Part shown: positions 1 through 7,058 of the stretch, piece after piece
Numbering within the stretch: position 1 is the first letter of the stretch
Layout: every line of letters starts with the position of its first letter
Source of the DNA: CAZGSG01 sp964528095
GTDB lineage: Bacteria > Bacteroidota > Bacteroidia > Chitinophagales > Chitinophagaceae
DNA: 15,582 nt
Assembly (NCBI GenBank): GCA_964528095.1
Contig: CAZGSG010000123.1
Coordinates: 1-15,582, forward strand
Direction of reading: 5' to 3'
The notes under the pieces: model-generated
Told to the model about the DNA's origin: nothing
The model's input: the letters and a program-made list of their open reading frames with translations, nothing else
Databases searched by the model: none
Made by a program: the position numbers and the translations under genes

Positions 1-157
1 TAAATCCGGTGGCCACATTCACAATCATCTCCAATGGTTCTGTCAGTACAGATACGGAATCGGAAAAATAATAGGCAGTAAATTTTACGGCGAGTAATAC
101 AACCGATATGCCGGCGACCCATTTTTGAAGACCCAGGTTTTGTTTGGCTTTTTCCAA
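1..157 (-). CDS. Cation diffusion facilitator (CDF) family transporter, N-terminus only (cut by window edge)
   Basis: Translating the minus strand from a TTG at 157 gives about 52 residues running off the left edge. They read as a short charged N-terminus (LEKAKQNLGLQKW), a first membrane helix, and then LTEPLEMIVNVATGF. That last stretch matches the start of the second membrane helix of CDF divalent-metal efflux proteins, where members of this subfamily usually read LTDALESIVNVVAGF. CDF proteins export Zn, Co, Fe or Mn from the cytoplasm in exchange for protons. An in-frame TAA at 167-169, which is also the stop of the preceding gene, leaves TTG157 as the only plausible start codon before the conserved region. 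The gene follows the 170-889 coding region by 9 bases in the same direction, so the two are probably co-transcribed. The metal specificity cannot be told from this fragment. Confidence 0.7.
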   Translation of the reverse strand, partial: MEKAKQNLGLQKWVAGISVVLLAVKFTAYYFSDSVSVLTEPLEMIVNVATGF

Positions 158-166
158 GTGCGCAAT

Positions 167-889
167 TTACTCAAAACTTTCCTTAGCGTATCTTATCCAT
201 TGCCGGCGCGCATGCTGCAGAAAAACAGGTGGTGCTTTTGCAAATTCCTTTTCTGTTTCGTATCGACCCATGCTATTGACATATCCTTGTTCATCATCTC
301 CTTTTTTTGAGCGGGGCAGTTTTTCCAGGTTAGCGTTATTTTCCGTCACAGCAAATTTTGCTTCCGCTACCGCACCATCCAGCCACATGCTTCCGCGTAA
401 CGCATATTTTACTGAGTCTTTATGCATGACCAGTTTCATATAAGAAGGTGATACATCGCCATGACAGGCCAGTTTATATTGAACAAGTGTTTCCGCTATG
501 CCATCTTTATCCAGGTCTGTTATAGTTGTGGATCCCCTGATGAATTCAGCTGTATAATCAAGATTGCATTCTTTCACCAGGTCGTTGAGCCGCCAGAGCG
601 TTTTATAAGCAGAGTCTTTTTTATAATAATGAGTAGCGAAAAGCTCTATTGTATGGGCCTCTTCATCTTCTGCATCTTTTATTTTAACTGCATAGGGCCC
701 GAGAACAGAAAGTACCAGTATATTCTCTCCCAGTTTATCATTCCATTGCCAGGCCTCCGTGAGGGTACCTCTTGTTTTTATTCCCTTTGGTAACTGGCTT
801 ATTTTTTTAGCAGAGAACGCTGTTTGTGCTGATATGCATGTAAACGAAAACAGCATTGCGGACAATACCATTATTTTTAAGTTCGTCAT
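167..889 (-). CDS. Exported protein of unknown function, possibly of the M949_RS01915 family
   Basis: The product has 240 residues. It begins with a clear Sec signal peptide: a positive N-terminus, a hydrophobic stretch at about residues 5-20, and cleavage after an A-Q-T-A type site near residue 21. The mature part has no membrane segment, so it is probably periplasmic. The best conserved-looking part is near the middle: ITDLDKDGIAE, an acidic calcium-loop-like motif, followed by a cysteine and the segment GDVSPSYMKLVMH. I associate that arrangement with the Bacteroidota family named M949_RS01915 ('surface polysaccharide biosynthesis protein'), a name that rests on little functional evidence. 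The family match is from memory and unverified. The gene sits directly upstream of the CDF transporter with only 9 bases between stop and start. Confidence 0.6.
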   Translation of the reverse strand: MTNLKIMVLSAMLFSFTCISAQTAFSAKKISQLPKGIKTRGTLTEAWQWNDKLGENILVLSVLGPYAVKIKDAEDEEAHTIELFATHYYKKDSAYKTLWRLNDLVKECNLDYTAEFIRGSTTITDLDKDGIAETLVQYKLACHGDVSPSYMKLVMHKDSVKYALRGSMWLDGAVAEAKFAVTENNANLEKLPRSKKGDDEQGYVNSMGRYETEKEFAKAPPVFLQHARRQWIRYAKESFE

Positions 890-997
890 ATCTAAGTTTA
901 AGAGTTCATAGTCCAGATCCAGGGTTTCTTTAAATTAGAATCCTTAAAAATATCGTCCTGTTTTAACTCCCGGACTTCAAACTAAAAACTATAAACC

Positions 998-1744
998 TCA
1001 GACCTGGGATTCATATCTTTTTTGTACCAGGTCCCAATTTACCACATTCCACCATGCATTGATATAGTCGGGTCTTTTATTCTGGTAGCGTAGATAATAG
1101 GCATGTTCCCATACATCCAGGCCTACCAGCGGAAAACCTTTTATATCACTTATATCCATTAATGGATTGTCCTGGTTGGGAGTAGACCCGATCTTTAGTT
1201 TTTTATCGCCATCGATATATAACCAGGCCCAGCCGCTGCCAAAACGATTTTTACCCGCATCAGCAAACTGTGTTTTGAAACTATCGAATGAATTAAAACT
1301 CTGCTCAATAGCAGTTACAAGTTTGCCCGTAGGCTTACCGCCACCGGTAGGGGATAATGTTTTCCAGAAAAGCTCATGATTATAATGTCCTCCGCCATTG
1401 TTGCGCATTTTGACAGAGTATTTGGAGATCTTACTTAATACATTCTCGAGTGGTTTCGTCATATCCACGCCTTCATTCTTTGCAGCATCCTGCAGATTGG
1501 TAGCATAGCTCGCAGCATGTTTGGTATAATGAATTTCCATGGTAGTGCCATCTATCGACTTATCCAATGCACCATAGGAATAGGGAAGCGGATCCTGGGT
1601 AAATCCTGTTTTATATGCAGAAGAACCGGTCAGTACTTTAGCACCGCCACATGACTCAAGAAAAGATCCGGCGGCTACAACGGCGATACTGGCCTTAACG
1701 GAATTCGTGAGAAATACACGGCGGGATGAGGAATTTTTTTCCAT
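998..1744 (-). CDS. Exported superoxide dismutase, Fe/Mn family (Mn-like residues)
   Basis: This enzyme disproportionates superoxide to oxygen and peroxide. All four metal ligands of the family are present: H72 (MEIH), H123 (GGHYNH), D210 and H214 (DVWEH). GGHYNHELFW and the glutamine of NQDNPL (Q191) resemble manganese enzymes rather than iron ones, though some family members accept either metal. The protein has 248 residues, about 45 more than cytosolic SODs. The extra N-terminus carries a twin-arginine motif (SRRVFL, residues 7-12), a hydrophobic stretch and Cys32 in the context LESC. This suggests Tat export of a folded, metal-loaded enzyme, perhaps as a lipoprotein, although E at -2 is atypical for a lipobox. 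The start lies 11 bases after the stop of the Lpt permease, so the two probably share an mRNA. Confidence 0.93.
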   Translation of the reverse strand: MEKNSSSRRVFLTNSVKASIAVVAAGSFLESCGGAKVLTGSSAYKTGFTQDPLPYSYGALDKSIDGTTMEIHYTKHAASYATNLQDAAKNEGVDMTKPLENVLSKISKYSVKMRNNGGGHYNHELFWKTLSPTGGGKPTGKLVTAIEQSFNSFDSFKTQFADAGKNRFGSGWAWLYIDGDKKLKIGSTPNQDNPLMDISDIKGFPLVGLDVWEHAYYLRYQNKRPDYINAWWNVVNWDLVQKRYESQV

Positions 1745-1755
1745 ATGATTATTAT

Positions 1756-3213
1756 TTATGCTTGTTCTTTTTGTTTGTTTTTACCGAAAAACGATACAAA
1801 CGCATTGATGACCTTCATGTATTTGTCTTTATTGAAGACCTGGGAGTCGTGCATGGCTTTATAAGTCAGGAATACGCCGATCGGAACAAGCACAAAGGTA
1901 GCAAGCCACATGCCAGCAAAAGGCGATAAGGTATTTTCTTTGGCTAATTTTTCGCCCATGGTAGTTGTAAAGTAAAATACCATGAAAAATACAATTGCAA
2001 AAATGAGCGGTGTACCCAGTCCTCCCTTTCTGATGATCGAACCCAGGGGAGCGCCTATCAGGAACAGGACGATACAGGCCAGCGATAACACGATCTTTTT
2101 ATGCCATTCGATCTTGTGTTTACGCAATACCCTGTCCTTTTCCTTTAAAGTGGCCATAGATGTTTCCAAACCCGACCTGAGCGTTGCCACCTGGCTGATC
2201 ACGCGTTCATGAACGGCCTGTGCCGCCGAGTCGGGTATCAGCTTATCAAAGACTTTTACCGCTTTCCAGGTGCTGTCCTGGGGTTTTGTTTTATTGGTAA
2301 CGCTGTCCATATACCTGCCAAAGGGCAGGGCTGAATACAATCCTTTTTCAGATTGGACCCTGAGCATATTGTTTTCCCTGGCTATGGAGTCAATGGCCTT
2401 GTTCAACTGCCGCATGCTATACACCCGTTCATTGTTTTTGTTGGAACTATCGGGCGTCCAGTTGATCTGGAATGAACTCAGGTCAAATTGTTTTTTATAT
2501 TCTTTAAAACCCAGGCGAATGAAATCGGTATTTACTTCATTACTGTAGTTATCTGTTCCCCTTTCCTGGTAGCGCCAGCCATCCCGCAGGTTGAATATCA
2601 GGTATCGTTTATTCTCCGATACGCTCATGACACCGCTTTTGGCAATGATGAAATTATCCTGCAGGCTGTTTGCCTGTTCATATACGATCACATCACGTAT
2701 GATGCTGTCGTTTGCTTCTTTTCTGCCGATCTTGATCGCAAATCCATTGATCTTGTCATAGAATACACCTTCTTTAAGATCAAACGCGGGTTTGGCATAT
2801 ACGATATCTGCCAGTAATGTCCTCGACTTGAGATAGGCAACAGGAATAACATAATTTGAAAAGAGGAAAGCAATCCCACTTATAAAAAGGGAGATGATGA
2901 ACAAGGGCCGCATGAACCGTAACAGCGATATACCGGATGATTTTATCGCTACGAGCTCAAAGCTCTCACCAAGATTGCCAAAGGTCATAAGAGAAGATAA
3001 GAGAATTGCCAGCGGCAATGCCAGCGGTATCAATACGGCACTCTGGTACCAGATAAATTTAAGTACAATATCCGCGCCCAGCCCTTTTCCCACAAAGTCA
3101 TCAATGTAGAGCCAGAAGAATTGCATGACCAGTACCAGCAGGGTAATAAAAAATGTGGCCACGAAAGGGCCTACAAACGCTTTAATGATGAGCTTATCTA
3201 ACTTCTTGAACAT
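1756..3213 (-). CDS. LptF/LptG-family lipopolysaccharide export permease
   Basis: The product has 485 residues with the YjgP/YjgQ layout: three N-terminal membrane helices (about 12-36, 54-78, 100-122), a large periplasmic region (about 123-371) and three C-terminal helices (about 372-393, 401-419, 431-451). The motif GAPLGSIIRKGGLG after helix 4 is characteristic. LptF and LptG with the ATPase LptB extract lipopolysaccharide from the inner membrane and pass it to LptC/LptA. Bacteroidota often encode these permeases separately, and I cannot tell F from G here. Typical proteobacterial members have about 360 residues. The extra length is a polar, partly helical insertion in the periplasmic region (about 250-360), which is usual for this phylum as far as I know. 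The likely promoter is inside the divergent gene at 3263-3291, and the SOD gene follows. Confidence 0.9.
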   Translation of the reverse strand: MFKKLDKLIIKAFVGPFVATFFITLLVLVMQFFWLYIDDFVGKGLGADIVLKFIWYQSAVLIPLALPLAILLSSLMTFGNLGESFELVAIKSSGISLLRFMRPLFIISLFISGIAFLFSNYVIPVAYLKSRTLLADIVYAKPAFDLKEGVFYDKINGFAIKIGRKEANDSIIRDVIVYEQANSLQDNFIIAKSGVMSVSENKRYLIFNLRDGWRYQERGTDNYSNEVNTDFIRLGFKEYKKQFDLSSFQINWTPDSSNKNNERVYSMRQLNKAIDSIARENNMLRVQSEKGLYSALPFGRYMDSVTNKTKPQDSTWKAVKVFDKLIPDSAAQAVHERVISQVATLRSGLETSMATLKEKDRVLRKHKIEWHKKIVLSLACIVLFLIGAPLGSIIRKGGLGTPLIFAIVFFMVFYFTTTMGEKLAKENTLSPFAGMWLATFVLVPIGVFLTYKAMHDSQVFNKDKYMKVINAFVSFFGKNKQKEQA

Positions 3214-3221
3214 TTACTCCA

Positions 3222-3235
3222 TCCGCTCCGGCGGA
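3222..3235 (-). other. Small GC-rich dyad in the permease leader
   Basis: TCCGC and GCGGA flank a four-base loop. In the minus-strand mRNA this would be a 5-bp hairpin ending about 8 bases before the permease ATG, next to a GGAG that could act as a weak ribosome site. It occupies much of the 36-base gap between the divergent genes. The stem is short, so a role in translation or as an operator is a guess. Confidence 0.35.
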
Positions 3236-3237
3236 CT

Positions 3238-3245
3238 TATTTTTG
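3238..3245 (+). promoter_or_regulatory. Promoter -7 box for the 3250 gene
   Basis: TATTTTTG matches the Bacteroidota -7 consensus TAnnTTTG. It ends four bases before the ATG at 3250, so transcription would begin at or next to the start codon. TTTA at 3213-3216 is a poor but correctly placed -33 candidate. Confidence 0.45.
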
Positions 3246-3249
3246 AGGA

Positions 3250-3864
3250 ATGAAAAATCACTCAAAAATACAGCTTTCAGCACTTGAGCAAGAATTAGTC
3301 GGTAATGCGGATTGGATTTTAACAAAAAACGGCATTCTCCAAAAAGTTAATTCCATGCTGGGCCTGGTGATGACAGAAGAACAGCAGATCATCTCTACAT
3401 TGAATAATTCCATTGCGGAGGAGATCAGGCGCTCAAGTCCCAAAATATCCAGGGGAGAAAATTACCAGGGTTTGCCTTATCTCGTGCTGGATTACCCAAG
3501 AGTGTTTGATAAAACGGATGTATTGCTTATCCGTAGTTTTTTCTGGTGGGGAAATTTCTTTAGCACTACGTTACACCTGTCGGGGAAGTATAAAACAGTT
3601 TATACACCATCCATACAGAAGTCATACGGGCTGTTTAAAGAAAACGACTATTACCTATGCATCAATGAAGATCCCTGGCAGCATCATTTTGAAGAAGATA
3701 ATTACACAGCAATCGGGCAGCTTTCTCAGCAAGAATTTGATGAGGTATTGCTGCGAAGCAGTTTTATCAAAATTTCCAGGAAAATCAACTTGGAGCATTG
3801 GGCCAATACAACCGAGTTACTGACAGGTAATTTCCGGCAATTGATCCAGTTACTGGCAATGTAA
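3250..3864 (+). CDS. Conserved-looking protein of unknown function
   Basis: The product has 204 residues, with no signal peptide and no clear membrane helix, so it is probably cytoplasmic. Visible segments are an N-terminal helical part (about 1-60), the motif ENYQGLPYLVLDYPRVF (about 73-89), the aromatic stretch SFFWWGNFFSTTLHLSGKY, and an acidic middle part around EDPWQHHFEEDNY. The ENYxGLPYxxLDYPR pattern looks like a family signature. I think similar hypothetical proteins occur in other Chitinophagaceae, but I know no function. The start is the first ATG after a good -7 box. It diverges from the Lpt permease with only 36 bases between start codons and converges with the START-like gene, whose stop is 5 bases away. 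Confidence 0.7.
   Translation: MKNHSKIQLSALEQELVGNADWILTKNGILQKVNSMLGLVMTEEQQIISTLNNSIAEEIRRSSPKISRGENYQGLPYLVLDYPRVFDKTDVLLIRSFFWWGNFFSTTLHLSGKYKTVYTPSIQKSYGLFKENDYYLCINEDPWQHHFEEDNYTAIGQLSQQEFDEVLLRSSFIKISRKINLEHWANTTELLTGNFRQLIQLLAM
3263..3291 (-). promoter_or_regulatory. Promoter for the Lpt permease-SOD unit
   Basis: Read on the minus strand, TTG (3291-3289), 18 bases and TATTTTTG (3270-3263) match the Bacteroidota -33/-7 arrangement. Transcription would begin near 3258, giving a leader of about 45 bases before the ATG at 3213. The promoter lies inside the first codons of the divergent gene. Confidence 0.55.
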
Positions 3865-3869
3865 ATTCA

Positions 3870-4247
3870 TTAACCGCCCAGACGGTGAAAAAGGTCTTTC
3901 ACCTGGTGATCCCAGAGAAGGCTTTGATCTTTGATGTCTTTTTTTTCTGCAAAATCCTTCACCACCAGTATCGTTTGATTGGTGATCTCTGATTTTTCGA
4001 TGCTGAATTCAAAAAACTCTCCTTTAGGTGCTTCAAGCCAGCGAAAGCGGATGAATTTATCATCTTCGCTTTCTACTACTTCTGCTTTATCAAAAGATCC
4101 GTTCCATCCGAAATAAAAAACATTGTCTCTTTCATCTACTTTCTCAGCGAACCACTCTCCCAGCCCTGCGGGAGTAGAAAGAAATTCATAGAGTATGGCA
4201 GGCGAACATCTGACGGGAAATTCAAGTGTATATATTTGTTTGCTCAT
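3870..4247 (-). CDS. START-like domain protein (SRPBCC/AHSA1-type fold)
   Basis: The product has 125 residues, the size of one START-like domain. It opens with MSKQIYTLEFPVRCSPAILYEFLSTP, a first strand followed by the first helix, then LGEWFAEKVD, the usual position of the tryptophan in AHSA1/START-like folds. Paired strands follow (NVFYFGW, KFIRFRW, EFFEFSI, TILVVKDF), and a C-terminal helix (LLWDHQVKDLFHRLGG) closes the hydrophobic pocket. Bacteroidota commonly encode such a stand-alone protein, and it often sits beside housekeeping genes. The ligand is unknown. It converges with the 3250 gene and diverges from rpoD. A -7-like box lies at 4305-4312. Confidence 0.85.
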   Translation of the reverse strand: MSKQIYTLEFPVRCSPAILYEFLSTPAGLGEWFAEKVDERDNVFYFGWNGSFDKAEVVESEDDKFIRFRWLEAPKGEFFEFSIEKSEITNQTILVVKDFAEKKDIKDQSLLWDHQVKDLFHRLGG

Positions 4248-4553
4248 CTTTAAGTATTAAAAATCGCTCGGTATTGTGCAATAATAAAAAAATATTAATT
4301 GTCACAAAATTATTTCATGTTTATTTTTCATCTATTCCACTGATTTCGATTAATAAGTGAAATAAATCCCGCAATCTGCCGTTAAAGAAAGGATAAAATT
4401 TTTTTGGGCAGTTAGGGTTAAACCCTTAAATTGCCTTGAAATCCAATATGTTTTGAAGACCCGAGAGAAACCGTGCTGGGTATTTTAAAGTGGCTAGTCT
4501 AACCAAAACTGTAATTCTTAACCCTTAAAATAAACCCACAAAACCCAATACCT
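4248..4553. other. Divergent intergenic region between the START-like gene and rpoD
   Basis: This 306-base AT-rich spacer must hold the promoters of both flanking genes. For the START-like gene, a TAnnTTTG box lies on the minus strand (4305-4312). For rpoD I see no clean box; TATGTTTTG at 4447-4455 is one base too long. The motif AACCCTTAAA occurs at 4421-4430 and again at 4520-4529, and the first copy belongs to a short dyad (GGGTT-A-AACCC, 4415-4425). I see no RNA gene and no open frame of note. Confidence 0.5.
4305..4312 (-). promoter_or_regulatory. Possible -7 box for the START-like gene
   Basis: On the minus strand the bases read TAATTTTG, fitting TAnnTTTG, about 58 bases before the ATG at 4247. 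No TTG or TTTG is seen at the expected -33 distance, so this is tentative. Confidence 0.35.
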
Positions 4554-5426
4554 ATGAGTATGAGACAACTCAAGATCACGAAGTCTATTACCAATCGTGA
4601 ATCTCAAAGTCTGGAAAAATACCTCCAGGAAATCGGAAAAGTTGAATTAATTACCCCCGAAGAAGAAGTCAGATTAGCCGCACTTATCAGGCAAGGAGAC
4701 CAAAAATCACTCGATCGTTTAACTAAAGCCAATCTTCGTTTTGTTGTTTCTGTTGCAAAACAGTACCAAAACCAGGGTCTTTCGTTGCCCGATCTGATCA
4801 ATGAAGGTAACCTGGGACTGATCAAAGCTGCACAACGTTTTGATGAGACCCGTGGCTTTAAATTCATCTCTTATGCAGTTTGGTGGATCCGCCAGAGCAT
4901 CCTGCAGGCACTGGCTGAACAATCACGTATCGTTCGTCTTCCTCTCAATAAAGTCGGGCTGACCAACCGCTTACAAAAAGCGTATTCAGCACTGGAACAA
5001 CAGTTTGAAAGAGAACCATCGGCAGAAGAGCTGGCTGAAATGCTGCAAATGGACCTGGAAGAAGTATCGGCTACGCTGGGCATCTCTTCCCGTCATATCA
5101 GTGTGGACACGCCACTTTCTGAAGGAGAAGATAATACCCTGCTTGATGTACTGGAAAATCCCAACGCAGAAAAAACAGATGGCGATCTGGATCATACCCA
5201 ATCGCTGAAAACAGAGATAGACCGCAGTCTTAAAGCGTTAACAGAACGCCAGAAAGAAGTGATCTGTTATTTCTTTGGTATCGGGGTAGATCACCCGATG
5301 AGCCTGGAAGACATCGGCGAACGGTTTAACCTGACCAGGGAGCGTGTACGCCAGATCAAGGATAAGGCGATCACCAAACTGAGGACCACTAATCGTTGTA
5401 AACTGCTGAGGACCTATTTAGGCTAA
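4554..5426 (+). CDS. rpoD: RNA polymerase primary sigma factor RpoD
   Basis: The product has 290 residues. It lacks region 1.1 and the long non-conserved region of proteobacterial sigma-70, the normal form in Bacteroidota. Regions in order: 1.2 (about 18-48), 2 (about 55-125, with LRFVVSVAKQYQNQGLSLPDL, FDETRGFKFISYAVWWIRQSI for -10 recognition and melting, and AEQSRIVRLP), 3 (about 130-200) and 4 (about 225-290, with the helix-turn-helix LEDIGERFNLTRERVRQIKDKAI). This sigma directs housekeeping transcription and in this phylum reads TAnnTTTG rather than TATAAT. ATG4554 gives MSMRQLKI; ATG4560 (MRQLKI) is an equally reasonable start, since many relatives begin there. The gene has its own upstream region and is followed by an intrinsic terminator 180 bases past the stop. 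Confidence 0.97.
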   Translation: MSMRQLKITKSITNRESQSLEKYLQEIGKVELITPEEEVRLAALIRQGDQKSLDRLTKANLRFVVSVAKQYQNQGLSLPDLINEGNLGLIKAAQRFDETRGFKFISYAVWWIRQSILQALAEQSRIVRLPLNKVGLTNRLQKAYSALEQQFEREPSAEELAEMLQMDLEEVSATLGISSRHISVDTPLSEGEDNTLLDVLENPNAEKTDGDLDHTQSLKTEIDRSLKALTERQKEVICYFFGIGVDHPMSLEDIGERFNLTRERVRQIKDKAITKLRTTNRCKLLRTYLG

Positions 5427-5477
5427 ACCCGTTTTTTAAGATAAATACCTGATACTGATTTAAACTTTACATTAAAA

Positions 5478-5514
5478 CGATTTGAAAATTTGGTAATTCG
5501 AAATTTGAAAATGA
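5478..5514. repeat. Left arm of long inverted repeat
   Basis: This AT-rich 37-base arm contains ATTTGAAAATTTGGTAATT. Its reverse complement matches 5688-5725 with two substitutions and one missing base. It starts about 50 bases after rpoD. Its sequence style (repeated TTTGAAAA units) recurs in other spacers of this window. Confidence 0.85.
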
Positions 5515-5582
5515 AGCGTGTTCAATTGTAATCCCGTTTCTTTTCGCACAGTTTCTGATTTATAATTCTCGAATTCCGTCAT

Positions 5583-5590
5583 TATATTTG
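5583..5590 (+). promoter_or_regulatory. -7-like box upstream of the terminator
   Basis: TATATTTG followed by CA fits the -7 consensus well, with predicted initiation near 5595. No -33 TTG is seen about 20 bases upstream. A transcript from here would meet the terminator after some 40 bases. Confidence 0.4.
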
Positions 5591-5604
5591 CAGCTTAATT
5601 AAAT

Positions 5605-5635
5605 GAATGTAGCTTCGGCTGCATTCTTTTTTTTT
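5605..5635 (+). terminator. Intrinsic terminator with UUCG loop
   Basis: A nine-pair stem (GAATGTAGC with GCTGCATTC, one G-U pair), a TTCG tetraloop and nine T residues make a textbook Rho-independent terminator on the plus strand. It probably ends the rpoD mRNA. It could also attenuate transcription into ffh. Confidence 0.88.
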
Positions 5636-5687
5636 ATAGACCCAGTTAATTTGGAATGGCTATAAATGAAACTTTCCGTTAGCACGA

Positions 5688-5725
5688 TCATTTTCAAATT
5701 TTCAAATTACCAAATTTTCAAATTG
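5688..5725. repeat. Right arm of long inverted repeat
   Basis: Reverse complement of the arm at 5478-5514, 38 bases long. It falls in what would be the ffh leader. If rpoD-ffh read-through RNA exists, the arms could pair into a stem of about 37 bp enclosing the terminator hairpin. Confidence 0.85.
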
Positions 5726-5732
5726 AGCACCC

Positions 5733-7058
5733 ATGTTTAACAGTTTACAGGATAAATTAGAAACGGCCTTTAAGAACCTTAAAGGACAGGGAAGGATCAC
5801 CGAACTGAACATTGCTACCACGGTGAAAGAGATCCGCAGAGCCCTGGTGGACGCGGATGTGAACTATAAGATCGCAAAAGAATTCACCGATAAAATAAAA
5901 GAAAAAGCGCTGGGTGAGAAGGTTATCAACGCGATCAGTCCCGGTCAGTTGATGACCAAGATCGTAAAGGATGAGCTCACAGAGCTAATGGGGGGCCAGG
6001 AAGCCGTTTTCAACGCGAAAGGCAACCCTGCGGTGATATTGATCGCAGGCCTGCAGGGTAGCGGTAAAACGACCTTTAGCGGCAAGCTTGCCAATTTCCT
6101 TAAAACAAAAAAAGGATTATCTCCCCTGCTTGTCGCTGCGGATATTTATCGTCCCGCTGCCATGGAACAGCTGAGAGTGCTGGGAGAGCAGATCGGCGTG
6201 GACGTACACGTGGAACTGGAGAATAAAGACGCGGTGTCTATCGTACAAAACGCCATCAAAGAAGCAAAAAGTAAGAATAAGAATGTTGTCATCATCGATA
6301 CAGCGGGCCGCCTGGCCATCGATGAAGCCATGATGACCGAGGTTGCCAATGTAAAAAAAGCAGCGAATCCCAACGAGATCTTATTCGTAGTGGACAGTAT
6401 GACGGGACAGGATGCCGTGAATACCGCCAAAGCATTTAATGACCGGCTCGACTTCTCGGGTGTGGTGCTGACCAAACTGGATGGTGATACAAGAGGTGGT
6501 GCTGCGCTTTCTATTCAGTATACAGTCAATAAACCCATCAAGTTTGTAAGCAGTGGTGAAAAGATGGACACACTCGATGTGTTTTATCCCGAGCGTATGG
6601 CTCAACGGATCCTTGGTATGGGCGATATTACCTCGCTGGTAGAAAAAGCACAGGAGCAGTTTGATGAAGAGCAGGCTAAAAAACTGGAAGGAAAGATCCG
6701 GAAAAATAAATTTGATTTCGCCGATTTCAAAACACAGCTGGAGCAGATCAAAAAGATGGGTAATATGAAGGACCTGCTGGGTATGATACCGGGTATGGGC
6801 AGTAAGATCAAGGACCTTGATATCAATGATGATTCATTCAAGGGCATTGAAGCGATGATCAATTCGATGACCCTGGAAGAAAGAAGCAATCCCGACCTGA
6901 TCGACGGCAGCCGGCGCAAACGCATTGCCAAAGGCGCAGGCAAGGATATCAGCGATGTGAATGCTTTTATGAAGCAGTTTGAGCAAATGCGTGATATGAT
7001 GAAGAATATGAATAAGATGAATATGTTTGGGAAGATGATGCCGGGGATGAAAAGATGA
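5733..7058 (+). CDS. ffh: Signal recognition particle GTPase Ffh (SRP54)
   Basis: The product has 441 residues, the normal bacterial length. The N domain is a helical bundle (about 1-90, with ALVDADVNYKIAKEF). The G domain carries the P-loop GLQGSGKTT (106-114), DTAGRL (189-194) and TKLD (247-250), plus the SRP-specific AADIYRPAAMEQL. The methionine-rich M domain (about 325-441) binds SRP RNA and signal sequences; it shows GMIPGMG, DGSRRKRIAKGAG and a final run of methionines. Ffh with the SRP RNA delivers ribosomes making membrane proteins to FtsY at the inner membrane. No SRP RNA gene is seen nearby. The first ATG fits the family N-terminus (MFNSLQDKLE). Confidence 0.98.
   Translation: MFNSLQDKLETAFKNLKGQGRITELNIATTVKEIRRALVDADVNYKIAKEFTDKIKEKALGEKVINAISPGQLMTKIVKDELTELMGGQEAVFNAKGNPAVILIAGLQGSGKTTFSGKLANFLKTKKGLSPLLVAADIYRPAAMEQLRVLGEQIGVDVHVELENKDAVSIVQNAIKEAKSKNKNVVIIDTAGRLAIDEAMMTEVANVKKAANPNEILFVVDSMTGQDAVNTAKAFNDRLDFSGVVLTKLDGDTRGGAALSIQYTVNKPIKFVSSGEKMDTLDVFYPERMAQRILGMGDITSLVEKAQEQFDEEQAKKLEGKIRKNKFDFADFKTQLEQIKKMGNMKDLLGMIPGMGSKIKDLDINDDSFKGIEAMINSMTLEERSNPDLIDGSRRKRIAKGAGKDISDVNAFMKQFEQMRDMMKNMNKMNMFGKMMPGMKR

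Larger units (their letters stand above)
5427..5732. other. rpoD-ffh spacer: inverted arms, promoter-like box and terminator
   Basis: This 306-base spacer contains no gene. In order it holds the left arm of an inverted repeat (5478-5514), a -7-like box (5583-5590), an intrinsic terminator (5605-5635) and the right arm (5688-5725), which ends 7 bases before the ffh start codon. No obvious promoter for ffh is seen after the terminator, so ffh may be transcribed from 5583-5590 with partial read-through or from a box I cannot recognise. Confidence 0.7.

Noticed and set aside
157..167. A fusion of the 167-889 protein and the CDF transporter through the single TAA
   Set aside because: The two lie in the same frame by chance: the CDF N-terminus matches family starts at TTG157, and an exported protein followed by a cytoplasmic CDF N-terminus makes no sense as one chain.
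5427..5732. SRP RNA (4.5S) gene next to ffh
   Set aside because: The conserved domain IV loop sequence with its GGAA tetraloop is not present on either strand of the spacer.
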